Below, piece after piece: positions 1-6,130 of a DNA stretch of 7,083 bases. The position numbers and the translations under genes are program-made. The notes under the pieces are model-generated. The model had not been told where the DNA came from. It searched no databases and worked only from the letters and a program-made list of their open reading frames with translations. This stretch comes from Deltaproteobacteria bacterium (GTDB taxonomy: Bacteria > Desulfobacterota > Binatia > UBA9968): contig JAHKKJ010000180.1 of the NCBI GenBank assembly GCA_020027655.1, positions 1 through 7,083 on the forward strand, in the 5' to 3' direction. How positions within the stretch are numbered: position 1 is the stretch's first letter; every line of letters starts with the position of its first letter.

Positions 1-406
1 TATGCGGCTCATTGAGGGCGACTTTCCCGACTACACCAAAGTCATTCCTAAAGGCAATCCCAACATCGCGAAAATCGAGCACAATGAGTTCCTACAAGCG
101 ATACGCCGGGTCTCAATCTTGTCCAGTGAACGCTATAAAGGAATCAAGCTTGAATTCAAGGAGGACATGGTTTCGATATCCGCGAATAATCCTGATTTGG
201 GGGAAGCGATTGAAGAGATCGAGGGGGACTACAAAGGAAAACCGGTGGCCATCGGGTTCAATGCGCGTTACTTAATTGACGTGCTTGCGGTGTTAGGAGG
301 TGATGGAGATATCGAGATCGAATTGAAGGATGAGCTGAGTCCGAGCATCATTCGTAAAGGCGGGGACGAGGGCTATATTTATGTACTGATGCCCATGCGT
401 CTTTAG
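1..406 (+). CDS. dnaN: DNA polymerase III subunit beta (sliding clamp), C-terminal part
   Basis: This is the 3' portion of the replicative sliding clamp, the ring that holds DNA polymerase III and many repair proteins on DNA. The 134 visible residues cover the end of domain II and all of domain III. Diagnostic landmarks are RLIEGDFPDY at the start, VSILSSERYKGIKL, ANNPDLGEA, IGFNARYLIDVL, and the C-terminus YVLMPMRL, which closely matches the YVVMPMRL tail of the E. coli clamp. Those terminal residues help form the pocket that binds clamp-interacting peptides. The ATG at position 2 is an internal codon, because clamps are about 365-375 residues long and the match begins mid-protein. The gene therefore starts upstream of the window. 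The stop TAG (404-406) overlaps the stop of the convergent downstream gene, so recF does not follow in the classical dnaA-dnaN-recF order. Confidence 0.97.
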   Translation, partial: MRLIEGDFPDYTKVIPKGNPNIAKIEHNEFLQAIRRVSILSSERYKGIKLEFKEDMVSISANNPDLGEAIEEIEGDYKGKPVAIGFNARYLIDVLAVLGGDGDIEIELKDELSPSIIRKGGDEGYIYVLMPMRL

Positions 407-1266
407 GTCCTGTATTTCTTATCGAGGGCATACTTCTCTTCAAGTCCAACAATTTCGTTAAATTCATCGAACGGCATCAGCCGATCGAGTATCTTTGTGG
501 TCGAACCATCGCGTCGCAATGTCGAATAAACTTCGGTTAACGATTTGGCAACCGAGTAAAGCGGCGCGAGAGGCCAGACGATAAGATCAAAGCCCAGTTC
601 TTTCAGTTCTTGCGGGCCCATCAAAGGCGTTACGCCGCGCTCTAGCATGTTTGCAACCAGCGGACCCGGCACGTGATCGGCTATTTCCTTCATCTCCTCT
701 TTGCTTTCCGGCGCTTCTACGAAAACAGCGTCGGCTCCAGCCTCCTTGAAAGCAATTCCTCGAGTAATAGCTTCGGTTAAACCGAGAGCTTGGCGGGAGT
801 CGGTTCGAGCTACGATATAGAAGTCGCTATCATTTCTAGCCTCAATCGCGGCTCGTAGTTTCTTTAACTGCTCGTCGACGGGAATTACCTGTTTTCCCTT
901 CATGTGACCGCAACGTTTAGGCCAGATTTGGTCCTCTAAGAACATCCCGGCGGCTCCGGCACGTATGAGGTCGCGAACAGTCCGGATCACGTTTATGGCG
1001 TTACCATAACCCGTATCCGCGTCCACGATTACGGGTGTATCGACGACGGAACAAACCCGTTGGGCCGCGTTGACGATTTCAGTTTGAGTAAGCAAACCAA
1101 AATCGGGTTCACCCAGTAACGTGGCAGAAACACTATAGCCGGTGATGAAAATCACTTCGAAACCTGCGCGGGCGGCGATTTTTGCGCTCAACGCATCGAA
1201 CACACCGGGCATAACCAATTGCCCTTTTTCACTCAAATAACGACGGACTAGCGTTGCCTTTTCCAT
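403..1266 (-). CDS. Isocitrate lyase/PEP mutase superfamily enzyme (2-methylisocitrate lyase or oxaloacetate decarboxylase-like)
   Basis: This 287-residue protein is a complete alpha/beta-barrel enzyme of the isocitrate lyase/phosphoenolpyruvate mutase superfamily, which cleaves or forms C-C or P-C bonds next to a 2-oxo acid using Mg2+. Visible family landmarks are the N-terminal PGVFDALSAKIA and FITGYSVSA, the metal-binding DADTGYGN (Asp82, Asp84), FLEDQ (Glu111-Asp112), the lyase signature KRCGH (117-121, with Cys119 as the general acid), ARTDS (153-157), FVEAP (182-186) and LVANMLERG. The KRCGH cysteine favours a lyase (methylisocitrate, dimethylmalate or similar) over a PEP mutase, but many members with this layout are named oxaloacetate decarboxylase or carboxyphosphonoenolpyruvate mutase without proof. 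The start at 1266 is preceded by AGGGAG at a 4-nt spacing. It is the last gene of a three-gene minus-strand operon, 44 bp after the gene before it. No signal peptide is seen, so it should be cytoplasmic. The family call is firm and the substrate is unknown. Confidence 0.9.
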   Translation of the reverse strand: MEKATLVRRYLSEKGQLVMPGVFDALSAKIAARAGFEVIFITGYSVSATLLGEPDFGLLTQTEIVNAAQRVCSVVDTPVIVDADTGYGNAINVIRTVRDLIRAGAAGMFLEDQIWPKRCGHMKGKQVIPVDEQLKKLRAAIEARNDSDFYIVARTDSRQALGLTEAITRGIAFKEAGADAVFVEAPESKEEMKEIADHVPGPLVANMLERGVTPLMGPQELKELGFDLIVWPLAPLYSVAKSLTEVYSTLRRDGSTTKILDRLMPFDEFNEIVGLEEKYALDKKYRT

Positions 1267-1310
1267 AAGGCTCCCTGTTACCGAAGTCAGTGCTCGCGGT
1301 CAAGCCGGTA

Positions 1311-1670
1311 TTACCTTCTAGGTGACCGGCCGAAACCCCGCTGCTGTGTGGGTTCAGGTTTTGGCGATGCCCGTAAAAGTTTCGCAGGTTTGAGTCCTAA
1401 GATGTCATCGCCGTACCGCGATTTATCAAGGTGGTCGTAGTGCGCCTTGATTTTCTGGCGTACTTGATGTCGCTTGGCCATATCGTTTTTGGCGATTTTG
1501 AGGTCGTTGAGGTCAAGCAAGACATCGGTTTCATGACCCCGTAGTTTTATGTGAAGCGTGAATCGTGTGCCTTCGCCCTCCCGGGCCGTGTAGTCGATTT
1601 TCTTATTGATGCTGCGAATTATGTCGCGTAACAACCCTTCTTCTTCCTGGTGGATGCCTTTCCCAAACAT
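1311..1670 (-). CDS. Small basic protein of unknown function
   Basis: I do not recognise this 119-residue protein. The start is set at 1670 (MFGKGIHQEE), because a strong GGAGGAG lies 6 nt upstream. A longer reading frame from 1691 would encode the Shine-Dalgarno itself as protein and has no site of its own. The first two thirds look folded: an amphipathic stretch (LLRDIIRSINKKI), then a probable beta hairpin (GTRFTLHIKLRG, DVLLDLNDL), then a charged probable helix with many Lys, Arg and His (AKRHQVRQKIKAHYDHLD). The last 20 or so residues are rich in Pro, Arg and Gly and probably disordered. No membrane segment, signal peptide or cysteine motif is visible. It sits between the decarboxylase-like gene (38 bp away) and the lyase-type gene (44 bp away) on the same strand, so it is probably co-transcribed. 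A role as an accessory or nucleic-acid-binding protein is possible but only a guess. Confidence 0.75.
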   Translation of the reverse strand: MFGKGIHQEEEGLLRDIIRSINKKIDYTAREGEGTRFTLHIKLRGHETDVLLDLNDLKIAKNDMAKRHQVRQKIKAHYDHLDKSRYGDDILGLKPAKLLRASPKPEPTQQRGFGRSPRR

Positions 1671-1676
1671 AGTTAT

Positions 1677-1683
1677 CTCCTCC
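1677..1683 (-). promoter_or_regulatory. Shine-Dalgarno site that fixes the start at 1670
   Basis: The minus strand reads GGAGGAG here, 6 nt before the ATG at 1668-1670. This is the strongest ribosome binding site in the window. It lies inside the reading frame that would start at 1691, which is why that longer start is rejected. Confidence 0.8.
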
Positions 1684-1708
1684 GATGACAATAGGCGCGA
1701 GTGCCTGG

Positions 1709-2674
1709 TTACGAATGCCCCGCCGTGTTGATGAATAACTCGTCCAGAGCCATTTTTCTACCGAGCAATCCTTGCTCCTGGGAATACTGCATCAACGTCT
1801 CCAGGTTCTTTCGATTGTTGTCGCCGAGACCGTAAACCCATGGATCCGCGCCGAGGATCTCGTCTTGCTCCTCCAAGAAATGACGAAACCAAGCTAGAGG
1901 TACAATCCTTGGATTTTCCATGCGGTTGTAGGCGGCCTTTTTAGACTTTTCAAAGGCTTGCATGAGATTGATCGGCACCCAGGGATACTTTTCCACTACT
2001 TCCTGCTTAATAGCGGTGGTGTGCATAATCGGAAAGATTCCGGTGCGCTTGAAGTACTCGATTTCAAGGTCCCTATAACTCGGGAAGAGCCGGGTAACTC
2101 GCTTGTCTTTGTCCAGTATGGGTTGAATCAATTCCGGGTGGATCAGGGCATCAAGCTCACCTTCAACCAACATTCTCTCAACGTTTTTCTCCGCTGCAAC
2201 CCGCTGGATATATAAGCCGGACGGTGGGCTCCACTCCACCTCTTCTTCATCTTGCTTAAACCACTGAATACTTTTGTGCGGCACTTGATATTCATGCTCC
2301 AAGATGCCCCGAATCCAGAGATTAGCCGTCGCCTGAAAGTTGCGTAGGCCAACTTTTTTCCCGACCAAGTCGGTCGGTTTGCGAATATTCTTGGTGGCGT
2401 TTAGAAAAATAAAACCATGTCGAAATCGGCGGTGGAGAAAAACGGGAATTGCTGCAAACGGCAATCCGATGTATTTCGCCATCAGGTAGTTCGACATCGA
2501 CAGCTCGGCGACGTCGAACTCATGATTACGGATCATGCGCCAATGCCGGATATCGGAGGTCATGTCCGTCAATACCGTCAGTTCGATACCGTCCGGCTTC
2601 ACCGTCCCTTCTTTAAGCGCGCGAATAATCTCATAATCTCCACATGCTAACGTGAGGTGTACCTGCTTACTCAT
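1709..2674 (-). CDS. 4,5-dihydroxyphthalate decarboxylase-like protein (substrate-binding-protein fold)
   Basis: This 321-residue protein resembles 4,5-dihydroxyphthalate decarboxylase (Pht5-type), a family built on the periplasmic-binding-protein fold but acting in the cytoplasm. The characterised member converts 4,5-dihydroxyphthalate to protocatechuate in phthalate breakdown. Supporting features are the opening LTLACGDYEIIRALKEG, PDGIELTVL, FDVAELSMSNYL (53-64), AIPVFLHRRFRHGFIF (75-90), DLVGKKVGLRNFQATANLW (102-120), GELDALIHP (172-180) and the highly typical RTGIFPIMHTT (210-220). There is no N-terminal signal peptide, unlike a true transporter subunit. The length of about 320-330 residues is usual for the family. 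The start at 2674 has only a weak AGGG four bases upstream. It is the first gene of the minus-strand operon and diverges from a true solute-binding protein across 128 bp. Many uncultured bacteria carry members whose substrate is unknown, so the family is well supported but the phthalate activity is not. Confidence 0.85.
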   Translation of the reverse strand: MSKQVHLTLACGDYEIIRALKEGTVKPDGIELTVLTDMTSDIRHWRMIRNHEFDVAELSMSNYLMAKYIGLPFAAIPVFLHRRFRHGFIFLNATKNIRKPTDLVGKKVGLRNFQATANLWIRGILEHEYQVPHKSIQWFKQDEEEVEWSPPSGLYIQRVAAEKNVERMLVEGELDALIHPELIQPILDKDKRVTRLFPSYRDLEIEYFKRTGIFPIMHTTAIKQEVVEKYPWVPINLMQAFEKSKKAAYNRMENPRIVPLAWFRHFLEEQDEILGADPWVYGLGDNNRKNLETLMQYSQEQGLLGRKMALDELFINTAGHS

Positions 2675-2727
2675 GGAGCCCTATCTAACACGGTTTCTGA
2701 AGATTGCCAACGAATTCAGAATATATT

Positions 2728-2741
2728 GAGTTAATTGACTC
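2728..2741. repeat. 14-bp imperfect palindrome, possible operator
   Basis: GAGTTAATTGACTC pairs at six of seven positions about its centre. It overlaps the TTGACT -35-like box of the plus strand in the divergent region. The size and place suit a dimeric repressor or activator, but no regulator gene is in the window and a chance match cannot be excluded. Confidence 0.3.
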
Positions 2742-2791
2742 TGTCTGGTACGTCAGTTGGGTTAACAAGCCTGTTCGAGAAGCGAGAAAAC

Positions 2792-2796
2792 GGAGG
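2792..2796 (+). promoter_or_regulatory. Shine-Dalgarno site for the binding-protein gene
   Basis: GGAGG ends 6 nt before the ATG at 2803 and 3 nt before the adjacent ATG at 2800. The spacing favours 2803 as the start, and both place a clean signal peptide at the N-terminus. Confidence 0.75.
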
Positions 2797-2802
2797 TTCA
2801 TG

Positions 2803-3783
2803 ATGCAACTGTACGCAAAGGTCTGTTTCCTTCTATTGCTTGTGAGTTTACCGTCGCTGGCTTTGGCACAGAGTAAGGTACGCATCAACTGGACGGCGGT
2901 CACTGGAGCCCAAAGCGGTATGTTTATGGCTAAACAGGAAGGGCTGTTCAAAAAGAATGGTTTGGACGTGGAGTTGCTCCATATCCCTTCAAGTTCCCGG
3001 GCGATTCAAGCGATTCTCGCAGGGGAAATTGCCATTTCTTTCATGGACGGCTCGAACGCTGCGCAAGCCAACCTAAAGGGAGCGAACCTGGCGCTGATTG
3101 CTGGCGCTACGAACCGCATGGTCTTCTCGCTCATGGCGAAACCAGAAATAAAATCGGTCAGCGATTTGCGCGGTAAGAAGATTGGCATCACGCGGATCGG
3201 CTCCTCGACCCATACATCCGCACTGTACGTCTTGAGTCAGGCCGGCCTGAAGCCTTCGGACTATCAGATCCTCCCTCTGGTTGAAGTGCCCAACATCTTT
3301 ACTGCGTTGGCCGCAGGTCAGATCGATTCCGGAGTAGTCTCACCGCCCACCAACAGTAGGGCGCGCAAGGCGGGATTCAAGGAACTGGTTAATTTGGCCA
3401 AGGAGGGTCCGGAGTATGTTTCCGTAGCCGTTGGTACGAGCCGGACTTACATGAATGCCAACGAGGATACCGTCCGGCGCGCTGTTCGTTCCTATGCGGA
3501 GGGCGTCTACCTGTTCAAAAGCAACAAGGCGGCTGCTCTAAGGATGATGGAAAATCAGCTGCGAGTGAAAGATATCGACATTCAGGAGGATACCTACAAT
3601 CAATTTCGTCAGTATCTGGAATACCCGCCGTATGTTACCCGTAAAGCCATGGAGGCGATCCTCGCGGAGCTCGGAGATAAGGACCCTGCAGCCAAGGCAG
3701 CCAAACCGGATGATTTTATCGATCTGCGCTTTGTTGCAGAGCTTGAAAAAGAAGGTTTTTTTAGGAAGTTCGCTGTCAAATAG
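2803..3783 (+). CDS. ABC transporter substrate-binding protein, NMT1/THI5-like (NitT/TauT family)
   Basis: This 326-residue periplasmic solute-binding protein belongs to the NMT1/THI5-like group (nitrate, taurine, sulfonate and pyrimidine-precursor uptake). It begins with a clear Sec signal peptide: hydrophobic core FLLLLVSLPSLALA and a likely signal peptidase I cut after Ala22, before Gln-Ser. There is no lipobox. The mature part shows the family order: a first lobe with GAQSGMFMAKQEGLFKKNGL (35-54), LDVELLHI, AILAGEIAISFMDG (70-83), LALIAGATNRMVFSL (97-110), the lobe-crossing SVSDLRGKKIGITRIGSSTH (118-137), TALAAGQIDSGVVSPP (167-182), and a helical C-terminal region. The start at 2803 (or 2800) is chosen from GGAGG and the signal peptide. 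The gene stands alone on its strand. No permease or ATPase gene is visible, so the partner and ligand are unknown. It may be an orphan binding protein of the kind abundant in some proteobacteria. Confidence 0.9.
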   Translation: MQLYAKVCFLLLLVSLPSLALAQSKVRINWTAVTGAQSGMFMAKQEGLFKKNGLDVELLHIPSSSRAIQAILAGEIAISFMDGSNAAQANLKGANLALIAGATNRMVFSLMAKPEIKSVSDLRGKKIGITRIGSSTHTSALYVLSQAGLKPSDYQILPLVEVPNIFTALAAGQIDSGVVSPPTNSRARKAGFKELVNLAKEGPEYVSVAVGTSRTYMNANEDTVRRAVRSYAEGVYLFKSNKAAALRMMENQLRVKDIDIQEDTYNQFRQYLEYPPYVTRKAMEAILAELGDKDPAAKAAKPDDFIDLRFVAELEKEGFFRKFAVK

Positions 3784-3823
3784 TTCCAGGCCTCGAAATA
3801 AAAAGCAGGGCACTAGCACTAGC

Positions 3824-4528
3824 CTATGTTAACTTGCGGAATTTTTTGGCCCGGCGAACGAAGTAATCCCACATGGAACCCAATCGGTGCGGCGTGTATA
3901 TCTGTTCGTATTTGATCTTCGCTTCCTCTTCGCTGGTCCAGGACGGGTCACCGGAGGCAGTGACCATTAGCTGGATGCGCGCCGCCTTCTCGAGAAATAT
4001 GGCGTAAAGCGTCGCCACCTCGATACTCTCGCCCACCACCGTCGAGCCGTGATTTTTCATTAGCACGCCGCGGCATTTGCCAAGGCTTTTGGCTAATTCC
4101 TTGCCCAGCTCGGCGGACCGAATGAGCGCCGTCGTATAGTCAAATAGCGGCAGACCATCATGAAAGATATTGCCTTCATGACTAACGGGCCGAAGCGGCT
4201 GGCGGAGCGCGCCAAACGCCGTAGCATAGGGCGGGTGCGAGTGGACAACGCAGTTCACGTCGGCCCGCGCTTTATAGATCTCGGTATGGATAAAGACTTC
4301 GGAGTGACGTTCATACTTGCCCTCGACCTTTTTCCCGTTCAGATCGACGACGATAATGTGTTGGGGCCGGATCTCTTCGAAACCAAAACTATGCGGCTTC
4401 ATTAGGACACGGTCCTGTCCCGGGATACGCACTGAAACATGGCCGAGAATATTGTCCCAGTGGCCCTCGTGAGCGAGGATGTTACAGGAATACGCCAGCG
4501 TTTCTTTTAGCTCTTTAATGCTCGGCAT
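3824..4528 (-). CDS. Class II aldolase/adducin family protein
   Basis: This 234-residue protein is a zinc-dependent class II aldolase/adducin enzyme of the fuculose-phosphate aldolase type. The expected residues are present: GHVSVRIPG (29-37) in the GN-S-R loop position, Glu77 in RHSE as the likely catalytic acid/base, zinc ligands His96 and His98 in VVHSHPPY, and His160 in KNHG. The spacings (19 between Glu and first His, 62 between second and third His) almost equal those of E. coli FucA (19 and 61). The start at 4528 has AAGGAG at 5-nt spacing. A longer frame from 4630 would overlap the preceding gene by 68 bp and is rejected. It follows the CoA ligase gene by 34 bp and is last in the operon. 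The family includes sugar-phosphate aldolases, epimerases and 3,4-dihydroxyphthalate decarboxylase. The neighbouring aryl-CoA ligase favours a role in aromatic acid breakdown, but this is an inference. Confidence 0.9.
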   Translation of the reverse strand: MPSIKELKETLAYSCNILAHEGHWDNILGHVSVRIPGQDRVLMKPHSFGFEEIRPQHIIVVDLNGKKVEGKYERHSEVFIHTEIYKARADVNCVVHSHPPYATAFGALRQPLRPVSHEGNIFHDGLPLFDYTTALIRSAELGKELAKSLGKCRGVLMKNHGSTVVGESIEVATLYAIFLEKAARIQLMVTASGDPSWTSEEEAKIKYEQIYTPHRLGSMWDYFVRRAKKFRKLT

Positions 4529-4533
4529 TATCG

Positions 4534-4539
4534 CTCCTT
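4534..4539 (-). promoter_or_regulatory. Shine-Dalgarno site that fixes the start at 4528
   Basis: The minus strand reads AAGGAG here, 5 nt before the ATG at 4526-4528. It lies in the 34-bp gap after the ligase stop codon, as expected for the next gene of an operon. Confidence 0.75.
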
Positions 4540-4562
4540 GTTTTACAGTCAAATTGAAGGGT

Positions 4563-6104
4563 TTAGCTTTGGATACGTAGGCGAAAGCGCTGGATTTTTC
4601 CGGTAACCGTCTTTGGCAGATCGTCGACAAACTCCACCCAGCGGGGATATTTATAGGGCGCCAGCTTGCTCTTCACATGGGATTGCAGGTCGGTTTGTAA
4701 TTGGACGCTCGCTGTGAACTCGCTCTTCAATAAGACATAGGCTTTGGGCTTGAGCAATCCATCGGCGTCTTGGCTGCCTATGACAGCGGCCTCCAAGACG
4801 GCGGGATGCTCCATCAGGGTGTTTTCGATTTCGATCGGGGAGACCCAAAGCCCGCCGACCTTGAGCATGTCGTCAGAGCGCCCGCAGTACCAATAATAGC
4901 CCTCAGCGTCACGATAGTAGGTATCGCCGGTCTTGAGCCACTCCCCCTGCATCATTTTCTTGGTTTGTTCGTGCTTGTTCCAGTAGTAAGGTGCGTTGGC
5001 GTCTCCCTTAACCATGAGATTTCCCACTTCGCCCACCGGCACCTCACGCCCCTCGTCGTCAACGATTCTCGCTTCGAAGGCCGGCGTCACTTCGCCGCTG
5101 CTTCCCGCCTTGGCTTTTCCAGGCCGGTTGGCAAGGAAGTCGTGGGTTGCTTCGGTGGAGCCGACAACGTCCAAAAGCTCAACGCCGAACCGGTCCTTCC
5201 ATTGATGAAAGAGGGCAGGCGGCAACGGCTCGCCTGAGGAAAGGCAGATTCGGAGCGAGCTCAGATCGTATTTCTTTTCTATACGCAGCAAGCGGGCGTA
5301 GAGCGTAGGTACGGAGAAGAAAAAGGTCGGATGGTACTTGTCGATGACCTGGAGAATCTTCTCCGGGTCGGGCCGCTCCGGCCAAAGAACGGTTGACGCT
5401 CCGAAACGAAAGGGGAAGTAGAGGGAATTCCCGAGCCCATAGGCAAAGAACAGTTTGGAGGCGGAAAAGCAGATATCGTCTTTGTCCATCCCTAACACGG
5501 GTTTGACGAAAAGATCCGTGATGGTAATCATGTCGTGTTGCAGATGAACGGCGCCCTTGGGCGAGCCGGTGCTGCCCGAGGTGTAACCCCAGAACGCGAC
5601 ATCGTCTCTGTTCGTTGCTTCGGCTTCGAGTTTATCGGAGGCTTTATCGATCAGGCTGTCGTAGGCAAGCGCTTTTCCTGCGGGTTTGCCGACGACGATG
5701 ACCCGTTTCAAATAGCGGGTTCGGTCCCAAACTTTTTCGATTTCCGGCAGCACTGATTCATGCAGAATAATGGCCCGTGCCCTGCTGTCCTTGAGCAGGT
5801 ATTCATAGTCTTTGGCGCCCATCCAGGGATTAGTGGGAATAGGGACGGCGCCGATCTTGATAGCGCCGAAGAAGCTGAAAGCAAACTCAGGGGAGTCGGG
5901 CAGAGCCAATAACACCCGGTTCTCAATCTCGAGGCCGAGCTCCTTAAGGGCATTGCCGGTTCGGTTAACCTTCTCAAAGACTTCCTGGTAGGTAATTTTC
6001 TGATCCTGATAATAAATCGCCGTGCACTGACCACGCCCCTGAGCGATATTATCGTCCACAAAGGTCGTGGCGGCATTGTAAATCTCAGGCAGGTCGAGGT
6101 TCAT
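4563..6104 (-). CDS. Benzoate-CoA ligase family protein
   Basis: This 513-residue acyl-adenylate-forming enzyme activates an acid with ATP and coenzyme A to give the acyl-CoA, AMP and diphosphate in the cytoplasm. Motifs in order are the nucleotide-binding loop YTSGSTGSPKG (174-184), SASKLFFAYGLGN (214-226, characteristic of the benzoate and hydroxybenzoate ligase group), VGSTEAT (314-320), KTGD (391-394), the hinge region CGRSDDMLKVGG (407-418) and the C-terminal PKTVTGKIQR with catalytic Lys503. It is full length for the group. The N-terminus LPEIYNAATTFVDDNIAQGR aligns with typical family starts, so ATG 6104 is chosen. It lacks a clear Shine-Dalgarno. The alternative ATG at 6152 adds 16 residues encoded by a short repeat. 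The gene lies between an aldehyde dehydrogenase and a class II aldolase on the same strand. Residue 322, next to pocket His321, is Asp where benzoate ligases have Ile, so plain benzoate may not be the substrate. Confidence 0.92.
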   Translation of the reverse strand: MNLDLPEIYNAATTFVDDNIAQGRGQCTAIYYQDQKITYQEVFEKVNRTGNALKELGLEIENRVLLALPDSPEFAFSFFGAIKIGAVPIPTNPWMGAKDYEYLLKDSRARAIILHESVLPEIEKVWDRTRYLKRVIVVGKPAGKALAYDSLIDKASDKLEAEATNRDDVAFWGYTSGSTGSPKGAVHLQHDMITITDLFVKPVLGMDKDDICFSASKLFFAYGLGNSLYFPFRFGASTVLWPERPDPEKILQVIDKYHPTFFFSVPTLYARLLRIEKKYDLSSLRICLSSGEPLPPALFHQWKDRFGVELLDVVGSTEATHDFLANRPGKAKAGSSGEVTPAFEARIVDDEGREVPVGEVGNLMVKGDANAPYYWNKHEQTKKMMQGEWLKTGDTYYRDAEGYYWYCGRSDDMLKVGGLWVSPIEIENTLMEHPAVLEAAVIGSQDADGLLKPKAYVLLKSEFTASVQLQTDLQSHVKSKLAPYKYPRWVEFVDDLPKTVTGKIQRFRLRIQS

Positions 6105-6130
6105 GGGTATTTTTGCAGCGCTGCTTGGTA

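Larger units (their letters stand above)
2675..2802. promoter_or_regulatory. Divergent intergenic region with probable promoters for both sides
   Basis: This AT-rich stretch separates the starts of the minus-strand decarboxylase operon and the plus-strand binding-protein gene, so both promoters should lie here. A plus-strand TTGACT at 2735-2740 is a near-consensus -35 box, but no convincing -10 follows at 16-19 bp. TATATT (2722-2727) is -10-like but lacks a good -35 on either strand. A near-perfect 14-bp palindrome, GAGTTAATTGACTC, covers 2728-2741. An open frame from the TTG at 2704 runs through the region into the binding-protein gene, but it would put 33 residues before a signal peptide and has no ribosome binding site. 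Confidence 0.45.

Noticed and set aside
773..785. Perfect inverted repeat TCGGTT-A-AACCGA
   Set aside because: It lies deep within the coding sequence of the lyase-type gene, at conserved protein positions, and needs no regulatory explanation.
1311..1670. Resemblance of GEGTRFTLHI to the last ATP-binding box of histidine kinases
   Set aside because: The other kinase boxes (N, G1, G2) are absent and the protein is too short for an ATPase domain, so the match is probably chance.
3538..3819. 93-codon minus-strand frame opposite the end of the binding-protein gene
   Set aside because: It is antisense to the conserved C-terminal helices of the binding protein and has no motif or ribosome binding site that I can see.
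3784..3823. Possible bidirectional terminator in the 40-bp convergent gap, including a CACTAG tandem duplicate at 3811-3822
   Set aside because: Only a three-base GGC/GCC stem could be found and there is no T-run after a stable hairpin, so no intrinsic terminator can be supported.
4770..5237. 155-codon open frame on the plus strand opposite the CoA ligase
   Set aside because: It lies entirely antisense to a well-supported ligase with intact motifs and shows no recognisable domain. Long antisense frames are expected from the codon bias of the real gene.
5708..6076. 122-codon minus-strand frame within the ligase gene
   Set aside because: It is a shifted frame of the ligase 5' region, rich in Arg, Ser and Pro as typical of out-of-frame translation, with no family match.
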